Positions 1-8,988 of a stretch of DNA of 20,455 bases are shown here, piece by piece. The translations under genes and the position numbers were made by a program. The notes below the pieces were generated by a model, which made no database searches, was not told where the DNA came from, and worked only from the letters and a program-made list of their open reading frames with translations. The stretch comes from Sphacelaria rigidula (taxonomy: Eukaryota; Phaeophyceae; Sphacelariales). Location of the stretch: the NCBI GenBank assembly GCA_964200075.2, contig CAXNAA020000530.1, positions 1 through 20,455 of the forward strand, in the 5' to 3' direction. How positions within the stretch are numbered: the first letter of the stretch is position 1; each line of letters opens with the position of its first letter.

Positions 1-405
1 GAAGAAATCGTGAATTTGGTGATTTTGAGTCGTGATGATTTGTCCTAACCGTGCACTCTTTGGTGTGTGTGTGTGTGTGTGTGCACGGGCGTGTTTTGTG
101 TCCGTTTGTCTTCACTGGGGTAAAGAGCAGTAAAGTCTCTTGATCTGGTGAACATATATTCACGTATCGTACAACAATCGCCTGCTTGTTTTGTTTCTTC
201 AGTCCCCTATCTGTCTGTTCTACCTTCGTGTATTATCTAAGCTGTCCTTCAGCGACTGTTTCCGTTGTGTTCACCTCGGGGTACATCTACCTTCTGGATG
301 ATGACCAGCTGGGTCCCTCGAAGATCAGTCAATATACGACAACCAACCAATCAAATCAATCGCGAGCCACACTTCAAATTTCGAGTGAACTCATTTTCAT
401 GTACA

Positions 406-473
406 GCGTCCGGTGGTGTAATGGTCCGACTGTTGCCATTAGGGTGGAGAACGGGGGTTGGATTCCCGATGCG
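406..473 (+). repeat. tRNA-like sequence (SINE head or tRNA relic)
   Basis: TGGTGTAATGG at 414-424 fits the pol III A box fully. GGTTGGATTCC at 456-466 fits the B box (GGTTCGANTCC) with one mismatch, at normal spacing. The ends GCGTCCG and CCGATGC pair at six of seven positions, counting one G-T. A run of six T follows at 479-484. The anticodon arm does not fold cleanly, so this is a relic or a SINE head rather than a working tRNA gene. Confidence 0.45.
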
Positions 474-627
474 TTGGGTTTTTTCTTCGTAATGTTAGAT
501 TTCCATCGTGGAAAGCGTGAGAACGTGAGTAAACAAATAGTCGACTGAGTTTTTTTGACGTGAGTTGACGCGGTGAGGGACGGCTGACCCAATCCGCGAG
601 ACCAAAATGAAAGGCACGTACCGGGGG

Positions 628-695
628 AGAGATGGGTTGATCCCTTGAGACCACGGACTCATCTCGAGGAAGGGGAAGGGTTCAAACTGTGAAAA
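628..695. repeat. Short dispersed repeat, copy 1
   Basis: A stretch around GATGGGTTGATCCC followed by a diverged tail ending in GTGAAAA matches 2098-2163 over roughly 65 bases with several differences. The family is not recognised. Confidence 0.45.
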
Positions 696-723
696 AAAAG
701 AAGCAATCGACAACGGCACACAC

Positions 724-807
724 CTTGGTACATATCGTGTTGAACACCGCGTCCAGCTTCACGGGCGCCCTATCGCCCCCCTGCGTCCGAGCCTTCCTGC
801 GCTGCAT
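724..807 (-). CDS. Exon 7: linker into the CCHC zinc knuckle (knuckle split by an intron)
   Basis: Encodes 28 residues, about 359-386. It starts MQRRKARTQGG after a CAG acceptor (810-808) and ends VKLDAVFNTICTK at a GTGTGT donor (723-718). The end aligns with ITLEAVLNTTCKK, which in ZCCHC17 directly precedes CGCKGHFAKDC. The first knuckle cysteine is thus the last but two residue here. The other Cys and His ligands must lie on an exon to the left. I looked for that exon on the minus strand at 1-717 and found none, so the intron probably extends past the window edge. Confidence 0.87.
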
Positions 808-3800
808 CTGAGCGGGCGAGAGAAGAATGCAGGAAAGCAGAGCACCACTGACAAATCACACATTCGAACGACGCCTTACGATAGGATGCATCCTTATTAT
901 TAGAGAGTTCCGGAAAATTTTGTTTCTGATCATAGAGTCGGAGTGCAGAGTGGAAGCGTTGAAACGTCAGAGTGGACGCTAAAAAGTTCATAGCGGAAGC
1001 TGATGTGACGTGGCTTGATGTGGACTTTTTCCCCCTGCAGTGATTGGCCGCAGGTTGTGCAGCCAAATCAATCTGCGATCGCCCAGCGTGCAGTCAGGTG
1101 CAGTTCGAAAATGCACCAGTCAAGACAGCATTTGCTGTACCATACCCTGCGGCATCGTACGTGCCGTACACCACGCTTCATTGCACCTGTAGTACTTCAA
1201 TCCACCACGGTGCACCACAGGGTACGGTAGGGCTGTAGGGCTGTGCAGTGTAGAGTACAACCATTGCAGTGTAGAGAGTGCATTGCAGAACCCTACAACA
1301 GTACATCGCAGTACGGTGAACTACAGCGATGCCGTACGGACTGTCAGTTGTACAATAATACAGCAGTACAGTAGTAGGCAGCACTTTCAAACAACAGACA
1401 AGGCCGCGTTGTGATGATTTCCCAACATGCCACCCATAATGTGGTGCAAGAAGTCATGACCTCTAACGAGACGGCAATGTAGCCAGGTGTAGTACTGCTT
1501 GTACGGTGTAGACTACGAATCGTTCACACCGTCTTCTTACCGCTGAGGCTGGCAAGAGTGAGGAACTGCACCCAAGGGCAACGTGTGCCCGTCGAGCATT
1601 TGAATATTCACGCAACACAAGCAAGCGAATGCTGACACCATGGCGTCAGGCAGGTCTTCTGATCGCCATGCCAAGCTTTTCTACTTCGTGAACGGCCCAT
1701 TGTGATGAGTATGGCAGTTTTGATGGATGATGAATGTCCCACTTTGCTTGTTAGGGTGTGTTGACTTTGAACTGGACGTGACCATGGCGGTGAAGGTGGG
1801 CGTGGTTGTTCTTCATTCCACTATGAGCTCTGAAGAGGAACGACGGTTTTCAGAGTGAAGTGGTGCAAACGGCACTCTGACTCTGAAAAAATCGCTCTGA
1901 AAAAAACTTCATAGCAGAAAGTGCACCGTTACCGGCTATTTTTCCTTCCACCCTGACTCCAAGATTTGAAAAAACGTTGTCCGAAACTCTCTCTTGTCCT
2001 AATTAGTATATGTTTGTCACATTGTTATAGCTCGATCTCTCGAACCCGTGATCACAAAGGCATAAACCACACAAAAACACTTCGTGCAGCAATTGAGGGA
2101 TGGGTTGATCCCTAGACACTACTGGCTCGTGCCTGGGCAAGGGAAGAAACGAGAAGTGAAAACAAACCAGCAAATCTAGTAAAATCCACACACATCTCCA
2201 CACCCTGGTTTGAAAAACTAGTTAAAAAGTCTACGACAAAAAAAAAAAAAGTCAAGTCACACCTGGATTGTGCGGTACGACTTTTGCAACGTAGCTTCCA
2301 ACTTCCGTCATAATCTTCATCTATTGGCAGTGTGTTCAACTTCTTGATTTTTTTTCATTTTCACGACTGCCGGTCTGTCGAGTGTTCTATCCCATCTATT
2401 ATGGACGCCAGTCTACACCTTTCGGTACATGTGGACGCATCAGCCGAGGTCACAGACGAGGAAGGCCGCACACAGAACTTATTATTCTCCAACTTTGTTC
2501 TAGTACCTCACTTTACTTCTGCTGTGCTTGCCCGAGAGTTTTTTCTTTCATCTTTTTCGCGAGAGGGGGTTCAGCGGTCCCTTTCCCTCGTCAACTGTGA
2601 AGTCGAACGTGTGCACGAATCAGAATGTTACCGGAAATACACTATGGTTGGCATACAACATGATTGATTCACTATCATACACATTTACGTTTTTTTTTTT
2701 TCTTTCTAATCACGATAGCACACACTTCTCGCCACGTCGTGTGTCAAAGACATACAACACCAGGCACCGCCGATACACACGCACATCGGTCTCCGCCTCG
2801 GCGTTGGAAGCATCAAGATCTTCGCCCGTGCCCTGGTTCACTAGTTTCATGGACAGAGAGATCCGTTGTTGTCGGGGGTCTTTGCTGTCCGTCACCTCAC
2901 TAACCTGGCGTACGGGCGGTTGATTCCGGTTTTGATACGACAAAAAAAACGTAAGTAAGGAGAACAAGAAACAAAAGGAGATCTAACAAGGAAGAAAACA
3001 GAGGGGGTGCACTGTACCTATAATAATGATTTTGCATGCCGTAGTCATGTTGTACATCATTGGCCTCGCATCCCTACAAAGCCGAGACGGAGCACACCAA
3101 GTTTTCGCCGGACCAGGCTCGCAATCAACAAGCGCAAAGCGCCGTGGTGTGTTCAGCGAGTGGCATGAAGGGTGAGCTGCATCCTGCTATGATTGTTCGG
3201 CCCGGAGCGAACTGATATTGCATATGGATGATGACCTACAGTGACTACGTTCATTTTTTGGAATCGTCACTTCGGGGCGAGGGGGAAGGGGAGGGGGGGG
3301 GGGGGGGAGGCATGATCTTGCATGTCATACTCATGAGACCATTGACCTCGCATCCTTATAAAGCCGGGACGGACCACGTCGGCTTTCCGCCGGACCAGGC
3401 TCGCACTCAATCACCAAGCGCGAAGCGCCAGGATGTATTCGGTGAGTCGCACGAAGGGTGAGCTGCATCCTGCTAGGATTGTTCGGCCCGAAACCTACTG
3501 ATTATCTTGCATTTGGATGACAAGCCTTCAATGAGTCGCTTGATGACAAGCCTCCAATGAGTCGCTTCATTTTCTGGTATAGCCATTTCCAGATACAGCC
3601 ACGGCTTATACAATACCCCATGGATGTCTCACCATTTAAACGCTACGTAGCATGATCATTTCCTTAAAACTTCCGGGTTTACGCACTGTGTCACTAACTG
3701 ATCTCTGTCAAATTGCTCTTGGCGGGTTACGTACGTCATTTCATGATGGGAGGCGTTCCAGGAAGCAGCAGGAAGCAAGCGTTACAGCACAAGACAAGTT

Positions 3801-3961
3801 AGCCTGACGACACCAACAGTTCAAGTTCGATACACGCGACTACCAGCAATAGCAGCAACAACCAACAACAATAGAAACAACAACTTCACGCTGCCTGTAC
3901 ACCTTGACGCGTACGCTAATCTACCTTTCTGCTGCACATGCGAGTCGGATCCAACAACAAG

Positions 3962-3993
<32 letters not shown>

Positions 3994-6900
3994 CAACATC
4001 AAAAACAACTACCCACACCACCACCCTCAACACCATCATGCATGCCAACCCATGTACCTTGACGTATATCGAGTCACCCTCCCTGCACACGTCCGTGGGA
4101 TCTTCAACGCGATAGCTGGCCATCTGGCTCAAGTGCACCAGCCCGTCCTTGCTGTATCCATCAAGCCTCACAAACGCCCCGAGTGTTGGTTGTATCTTCA
4201 AATTGAAAACGGCAAAAAATAAGTCTGGGTTTCAGCTGACAAGCACCAGTATTGGCATTTGAGTGGACCCCCTCCCCCCTCCCCCCTCAGGAAGGGCCTA
4301 GTTGACCATATTTTCTCTGTTGGAGAGGGCTAAATTCGCCTGACGTATTCTGGTCAACGAGCTACAGTGCATTTCAGTATAGCACAGTGAAAAGTCTAGC
4401 GGAAATTCGTCGTTGCACGAAATATCGAAGGTTCGAAGATTCGTTCGAGTCGAAATAATATACCCCCAATACCCCCAGCCGGGAAAACCACGCGAGTAGA
4501 GACAAGTGTTTCGGCTGGGAACGATGTACCATCTCTGTTTCTCTCTTCCTCTTTCCATATATGTACACATCACAAACCTCCTTCGAAATATTTCAAGATG
4601 ACTGACTCGGAAAATTCAACAAACGACGATAATAACAAAAAAAGAAACGGGTAGCTAGCCCGCACTAAATTATCCCGCGCAAAAACCACGTTCGAAACAC
4701 GTTTTTTCAGCACCTCTTCCAGGCTTCATCTTTTGCCCATGAATGTAATCCGAACCAAAATATACGACAGCAGGCAGTGAAACACAGGACACCAATTTTC
4801 CACGTCCCACCCTGGACAACATGTGTCCAAGTTGCTCAAATATACAAAAAGTGTACTTGGTGAAGTATAGGCCTATTGCAACTATTGACCATCTATTGTC
4901 CAGGATGCGCACCCATCACAAGTCAAATTCCTGCTCCACTTTGTCTACACACTACACACTACACACACACCACACACACCACACACCTACTGCACACACG
5001 TGAAACGAATGCAAAATATACCACAAAAAAAGTGGCACCCGGCTACGAGTAGTGGACTATCGGAAATCACCTTCCAAGGGTGCATGCATATGATATGATT
5101 GATTCTTGATTCTTGATTGTCGCACTTTCACTCACCCCCCAGGGGCCCAGGCGTGGTCTCATGATAGACGGATCATAAATATATGTGTATAGAGACGCAC
5201 ATGGATACGTCGACAGCCATTACACTTAGCAGGACAGAAGTCGCATATCGTAGAACCGACCCTTTTACGTATCCCGCGAGTAACTCACCCGCGCTACCGT
5301 ACCCCTGTGCACCGAAAACAACGGAGGCAACGGTCCCGCCGTCCGCGGGCCACCCCGCCCCCGACCACCTCGGCTAACGCCGCGGCCCCCGCCACCCCGA
5401 TCATCCCTTCCGCCACGGCCACCGCTAAAGCCCGCCCCACCGCCTCCAGCCCAGCTTCCTCCACCGCCGCCGGCACCAGCAGCACCGCCAAAATGGCGGC
5501 TAGCTGCTTGGGCTGCGCCGACGTACGGCGGCGCTGATCTATTGACAGGGGGACTTCGGCTTCGAGACCTGCCGATCAAGTTCATCGGGGGGTGATGGTT
5601 GTTGTTGGTGGTTATGAGAATTCTTCGGCGTTTCAATGGTTGGGGTTTTGATGGGTTGGGGTCGGGACTCGGTAGTTGGGAAGGAAGGAGGGGGGAACGG
5701 GGAATGGGTAGTCGTTGCGTTCCTGCTCTCTGTTTCATGACAAGATTTGTTGAGATTGTACAGGTTATCATTAAGAAAAAGCGTCGACAACGCACGTGGG
5801 ACATACTCATGACATTACACGCACCATTAGAAGGGTGATTGCTTTCCCGAACGATCTGTTACTTGCCTATTCATTCGGGGAGGGTGGGGGTACTCATGAT
5901 CATGCATGCCATAGTCATCTGACTATTGACCTCGCATCCCAACAAAGCCGGGACGGACCACGCCGGGTTTTGACCGGACCAGGCTCGCACTCAATCACCA
6001 AGCGCGAAGCGCTGTGATGCGTTCGGCGAGTCGCATGAAGGGTGAGCTGCATCCTTCTAAAATAATATTGTTCGGCAAGAAGGGTGCAGACTATGTTGCA
6101 TGTGGGTGACAGCCTACAATGAGTTGCTTGATTTTCTAGTATCGCCACTTCTACAGACAACCACGACTCATACACTGCCTCATGGGTGTCTCACAAATGA
6201 AAATTGATGGTTCGACTCGAGACAGTCGGTGTGCTACCCCCAACATAGCAGAAGTACGCAGCACACGTATCCCCCAGAACATCCCCTCTTGACACCAGAC
6301 AACACACAGACACAATCTCTAAGAGACGCCGACACACACCACACCACACCCAATAACTCCACACCTGGTTGTCTTCGACCCCCTGCTACCCCCGTTTTCC
6401 TCCGGACGCCCTCCCTGCAGCCCACCCGCCACGGTACCCTGGGCCGTCAACCATGCAGGTAGCGTCGCTCCGCGCCCACGCCCTCGCCCCACGGGCACCG
6501 GCACAATATTCGCAAGCCTGTCATTTCCCCCAACACCCGCACCACCCCCGATCGCGCGGGAGTCGTTCGACGCGAGGCCGGCCACCGACCTGCGGTTGTC
6601 ATTGGGCGGGGTGAGGGGGGGGGTGGGGAGCACGACATTGATGCGGAGAGAAGATGCCTCAGCACTCAATTTTGAAAACGTTTCGAGTTTTGAATGACAA
6701 ATGAGTGCGGTGAATGGTGTATGTTCGGGCAAAAAACTCCCAACATTTGGGCGCTCATCACGCTTCTTCCACGCATCACGAACAAAAAAAACTTGTGCAT
6801 AACTCATCCCCGTCTTGTTTCGCCATCCGTGGCAACCATATATCTCCTTATATAGCCATCGTTTGTTCCCTACCGTCCAATGTACCAACAACTCCATGAT

Positions 6901-8988
6901 ACCTTCGTTCACTTCCTAGCTTCCCTCTCCAACGCGTCCCGTTCTTCCTTATATGGTCAACATTCTCCCACTATATGAGTCCTTTCCTCTACTGCCTTGC
7001 CACAGGGGCAATTCTGCGCATCTACTTCCTCCACTCGACTTCTGGTACAACTTATTCTTCTTTGTGGCAAGTCCAGGTCTCACCAGCAATCGCACTTCCA
7101 GTTATTTCGCGGTCCATGGGGCCATGCAAATGTGTTTAAATCCCTTTCCCCTCTCTCAACCTCTCGTATATCTTCAGGTGTTCTTCCTCGTCTATTTCCC
7201 GCCTCAGCGTTTCTCTCACTTATCTTCACCATGTCGCTCACTCTTGGGCTTTGAAATATTTTTGCTTGATACCATAGAACATATCATCGCAACCTCAAGT
7301 ACATGGGCACGTTCTTCCACAAGTCACCTCCAGGATGCGCCAGGGTTCAAGAATAGCGTCAACGGGCCTTCCCGACAAATAAAACAGAAAATCGCGTGCT
7401 CCTACAGGGTACCCACCGCACAGATACAGCAGCCGCACGACCCAGCATCGTTCGTGCAGAACTTTATCCAAAAACGACAGAACAATACCGTCTCATACGC
7501 ACAGCGCCCCAGATTACAGTTACTGTACACAGTGATCCGGATTTTTCATGTATGTTTCGTCGTCATACTCCAAACGCACCCCTTTTTGCGCCCATTTTCC
7601 CTGGTATGTATCTCACATCGAGTTTGCCGTCGCTCAAAGGTACCAAAGAAATGGAAAGTAGCAAGAACTCAACGTTCAACAAAACTGCCTCATCGCCCAC
7701 TACTTTTCGCCATTACTGAGGGGTCTAAAACTCTCAGGCCACGAGCCATACTCCTTTCCCGCTGATCTTTCAGACAAAATGCGCATTTCTCACAGTCCAG
7801 GGAGCACCCAGGCATCACATTTTTTGGGGCGGGGAGAGCAAAATACGGAGATCTCACAATTGTTCCCAAGTCGACAGCGTATTTGTCACCAACTCGGGCA
7901 GCGCCCGGCCATTTTTCCCCCCACTTTTCCTGGATAATGAGTAGGTACACCTGAGATATGATGGAGAACAACACAGTCGCATGCGTGGCACCACTCCCCC
8001 CCACACACACATCCTTCCCCCAGTGTTCTTCTCCGTTTGAAAGTTTTGAAGGGTATGGCTCCTAGAAAATGTCGGTACGCACCCCCCTTGCCATAACAGG
8101 GGAATATTATCTAAATAGCAAAACGTGGGTGGTACTACAGAGTCTTGGGTATTTCTCGCTTGAGCATCACCTACCAATCGAACGCCTGACTAACCGATCA
8201 AATTGGCGGAGCCAACCGTTTTGAGCGCCCCCGGTAGATGGACGCCCGAGCCAGGCAGTCACTTTCAAGCGACCACGGTGCCGATTCGACACTCGGACAT
8301 TCCCGGACGGTCAGGGGTCAGAATATAAAAACTACTACTAATACAAACTACCATTAATATTAAGCGATCAGAGTCCGTTTTTCTGGACTAGGTTTGAAGA
8401 TAGTTGGACTCGGTTTGAAAATAGACTAATTGATTCAATCAATTGTCGCACAAGAACTGATCCCTCATGACCCCGGCCAAGGTCACAACACAATATTCGC
8501 GTGCCCTAAGCACAAATAAAGCGAAAACAGAAACACTCGCTGACGGAAAGTCGAGAGAACCAACGAACTGCTCTTGTGTGCCTCTACACCTGTCGCCGCC
8601 TGTCCGTGACCCCGGTCGGGACCTCGATCCTCCCCCCCCCGCGCCATCTCCACCGCCGCCGCCATTCCTATCCCTCCTTCTACTGGAACTTCCACTCGGG
8701 CTACGACTGTCCGACCGTCGGCGCTTCCCTGCCCCCTCGCGACTGCGGCTGCGGCTGCGGGTACCGCCACCATGATTGCCACCACTGGTACCATTGTTGC
8801 TGCTGCTGGTGAGTCCCATTGTCATCCATGCCGGTTTGGTCATGGCAAGCCCGCGCCCTACCCCTCTCTGTGTTTGGAAAGGTTTAGGCAGGTATTCAGC
8901 GTGTACGAGCCGGGGGACGGGGGGAACGGAGGAGACGGAGGTGGTTTACTCACTTCGCAAAGTAGGCATAGATAACGTGGTTCATCAT
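724..8988 (-). CDS. ZCCHC17-like S1 RNA-binding protein, seven exons, 3' end outside window
   Basis: Joining the exons 8988-8954, 8865-8590, 6589-6365, 5568-5289, 4195-4058, 2904-2785 and 807-724 gives an open frame of 386 codons. Residues about 1-260 are rich in RS dipeptides, RG/RGG and glycine. Residues about 262-345 form an S1 (OB-fold) domain. Residues 346-386 match the ZCCHC17 linker that leads into a CCHC zinc knuckle. Known for the family: ZCCHC17/pNO40 is a nucleolar protein linked to ribosomes and to splicing factors. Inferred here: a nuclear or nucleolar RNA-binding protein. The usual animal protein starts just before the S1 domain and carries its basic tail at the C terminus, so the long N-terminal extension is odd. 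The zinc knuckle itself and the stop codon lie left of position 1. Family assignment is firm for the S1 half; the exact 5' end is uncertain. Confidence 0.8.
1130..1390. repeat. GTAC/TGCAGT-rich degenerate repeat tract
   Basis: Many copies of GTAC, GCAGT and GTAGGGCTG follow one another. Arms TACCATACCCTG (1138-1149) and CAGGGTACGGTA (1217-1228) are inverted with one mismatch and could fold into a long hairpin. It lies inside the intron between exons 6 and 7. The rest of that intron, to about 2000, shows nothing I can name. Confidence 0.4.
2098..2163. repeat. Short dispersed repeat, copy 2
   Basis: Second copy of the repeat at 628-695, sharing GATGGGTTGATCCCT and a GGGAAG...GTGAAAA tail. Both copies lie in introns of the same gene. 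Confidence 0.45.
2388..2630 (-). repeat. SINE family A, copy 1 (5'-truncated)
   Basis: Matches the minus-strand SINE at 11028-11358 over its body: the segments GGACGCCAGTCTACACC, CTTTCGGTACATGTGG, GCGAGAGGGG and GCGGTCCCTTTCCCTCGTC recur in the same order and spacing. The tRNA-like head is missing. It sits in the intron between exons 6 and 7. Confidence 0.7.
2785..2904 (-). CDS. Exon 6: end of the S1 domain and ZCCHC17 signature
   Basis: Encodes 40 residues, about 319-358. The segment RISLSMKLVNQGTGEDLD is the most diagnostic part of the gene: the human protein has nearly the same string after its S1 domain (SLSMKVVNQGTGKDLD). The acceptor is CAG (2907-2905). The donor is GAT then GTGCGT (2784-2779), a donor type I associate with brown algae. 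Joined to exon 5 it reads IYVK-VSEVTDSKD without a gap. The next intron is 1,977 bp and contains a SINE copy. Confidence 0.92.
3024..3272 (+). repeat. Repeat family B, copy 1
   Basis: Shares with the other three copies the blocks TTGCATGCC, CCTCGCATCC, AAGCC-G-GACGG, GGACCAGGCTCGCA, AAGCGC-AAGCGC and GAAGGGTGAGCTGCATCCT. Its right end is shorter than in the other copies. A G-run precedes it, as in the others. It lies in the intron between exons 5 and 6, in tandem with copy 2. Confidence 0.75.
3280..3645 (+). repeat. Repeat family B, copy 2, with long G-run at its left end
   Basis: The body from about 3312 matches copies at 3024, 5888 and 15603 (reverse), with the same block order. The left end is a G-rich tract with 15 G in a row at 3293-3307. 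Because every copy starts with G-rich DNA, the tract is probably the variable end of the element. The right end carries CATGGATGTCTCAC, matching CATGGGTGTCTCAC in copy 3. Confidence 0.75.
3938..4020. repeat. CAG/CAA microsatellite beside exon 5
   Basis: Imperfect CAR trinucleotide repeats (3960-4010) lie just inside the intron after exon 5. The plus-strand frame would encode poly-Asn/Ser; there is no sign it is a gene. Confidence 0.7.
4058..4195 (-). CDS. Exon 5: core of the S1 RNA-binding domain
   Basis: Encodes 46 residues, about 273-318. The landmarks GAFVRLDGYSKDGLVHLSQM, then YRVEDPTD and GDSIYVK, are the signature of an S1 domain: a GAF(V/I) strand, a GLVH strand and a GD-x-(V/I)-x-VK strand. 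Family-specific ZCCHC17 features are the GY/CxKxGLVH spacing and the S-YRV-P stretch after it. The acceptor is AG after a T-rich tract (4198-4196). The donor is AAG then GTACAT (4057-4052). Both ends are phase 0. Confidence 0.92.
4940..4998. repeat. (CA)n-type microsatellite
   Basis: An imperfect run of ACAC and CACACAC units. It lies in the intron between exons 4 and 5. Apart from this, that intron (5288-4196) shows nothing recognisable. Confidence 0.65.
5289..5568 (-). CDS. Exon 4: RS/RGG-rich linker and first strand of the S1 domain
   Basis: The CAG acceptor at 5571-5569 completes an arginine codon and opens SRSRSPPVNRSAPPYVG. An alanine/glycine-rich part and an RGG-type run (GGRGGRDDRGGGGRG) follow. 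The exon ends LFSVHRGTVAR at a GTGAGT donor (5288-5283). The last part aligns with the ZCCHC17 start region LYTIFQGEVAMV, the first beta strand of the S1 fold. RGG boxes are commonly RNA-binding and arginine-methylated. Phase is 0 at the 3' end. The downstream intron is 1,093 bp. Confidence 0.82.
5888..6200 (+). repeat. Repeat family B, copy 3
   Basis: The most complete copy. It runs from GGGGGTACTCATGATC through GACCTCGCATCC, CGGGACGGACCACGCCGGG, GGACCAGGCTCGCACTCAA, AAGCGCGAAGCGC and GGGTGAGCTGCATCC to CATGGGTGTCTCAC. It lies inside the 796-bp intron between exons 3 and 4 and fills much of it. Confidence 0.8.
6365..6589 (-). CDS. Exon 3: phase-neutral 75-codon exon with GRGRG...LPAWLT motif
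   Basis: A CAG acceptor (6592-6590) precedes a 225-bp open stretch. It carries an SVAGLASNDSRAIGGG start, then VPVGRGRGRGATLPAWLTAQ, then a GG/RPEENGG tail ending at a GTGTGG donor (6364-6359). It begins with the third base of an arginine codon and ends two bases into another, exactly like the junction it interrupts. Exon 2 joined straight to exon 4 would therefore also stay in frame. Codons are strongly GC3-rich. The motif resembles the one in exon 2. From memory, such GRG...PAWMT motifs occur in plant and stramenopile RNA-processing proteins; not verified. Confidence 0.72.
6720..7200 (-). pseudogene. Degraded LINE ORF2 C-terminal fragment
   Basis: Read on the minus strand, broken frames carry HGPMD, DLDLPQRRI, SRVEEVDAQNCPCGK, ERTHIVGEC, PYKEERDALERE and then AWKKRDERPNVG. 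The Cys-x-Cys ... His-x4-Cys pattern followed by YKEER is the zinc-binding C-terminal region common downstream of reverse transcriptase in non-LTR retrotransposons. The frame is interrupted by a TGA at 6959-6957, further stops near 7078 and 7140, and at least two shifts. It lies in the 2-kb intron between exons 2 and 3, on the same strand as the host gene. No reverse transcriptase core is visible. Confidence 0.6.
7262..8430. other. Intron sequence without recognised gene
   Basis: The rest of the intron between exons 2 and 3. A minus-strand frame at 8010-7690 includes a cysteine cluster (CSLDCEKCAFCLK), which could be more LINE debris but matches nothing I can name. A long plus-strand frame at 6953-7765 is antisense to the LINE relic and has poor coding character. 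Confidence 0.4.
8590..8865 (-). CDS. Exon 2: RS-rich segment with KPAWMT motif
   Basis: Encodes roughly residues 12-104. It opens with GVGRGLAMTKPAWMTMG, followed by an SSSNN/GG linker, then RS-rich runs (TRSRSRSREGAGKRRRSDSR) and a glycine-rich stretch ending SRSRPGSRTGGD. RS runs of this type are phosphorylated contact surfaces in SR and SR-related splicing proteins. The donor is CAG then GTGTAG at 8589-8584, leaving two bases (AG) of an arginine codon. The following intron is 2,000 bp and contains a LINE relic. An ATG at 8843-8841 (the M of MTKPAWM) would be an alternative start if exon 1 is wrong. Confidence 0.75.
8954..8988 (-). CDS. Tentative first coding exon of the ZCCHC17-like gene
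   Basis: An ATG-ATG pair opens a short frame reading MMNHVIYAYFA with GC-rich third positions. It ends at a GTGAGT donor (8953-8948) two bases into a lysine codon. Splicing over an 88-bp intron to an acceptor after CAGAG gives the fusion K-GVGRGLAMTKPAWMT. An alternative is the neighbouring CAG acceptor two bases upstream, which would join another frame of the same exon (ending YLCLLCE). The codon bias favours the first reading. The frame is also open upstream to about 9040, so an earlier coding exon cannot be excluded. I do not recognise this stretch. Confidence 0.35.

Larger units (their letters stand above)
1..717. other. Partial intron of the ZCCHC17-like gene, no exon seen
   Basis: Nothing here encodes the expected zinc knuckle on the minus strand. 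The stretch holds a (GT)n run at about 63-82, a tRNA-like sequence at 406-473 and a repeat fragment at 628-695. Open frames on both strands are short and mutually overlapping. Confidence 0.5.

Noticed and set aside
770-1066. Minus-strand frame starting MAAQPAANHC
   Set aside because: Overlaps exon 7 in a different frame and runs into intron; exon 7 is fixed by the ZCCHC17 match.
3938-4222. Plus-strand Asn/Ser/Gln-rich frame
   Set aside because: It is a microsatellite plus the antisense of exon 5.
5307-5537. Plus-strand Ala/Pro/Thr-rich frame
   Set aside because: Antisense of the GC-rich exon 4, which has splice sites and family matches on the minus strand.
6953-7765. Longest plus-strand frame (270 codons)
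   Set aside because: It runs antisense to the LINE relic and through intron sequence; composition is low-complexity and no domain is visible.
8467-8812. Plus-strand proline-rich frames
   Set aside because: Antisense of exon 2.
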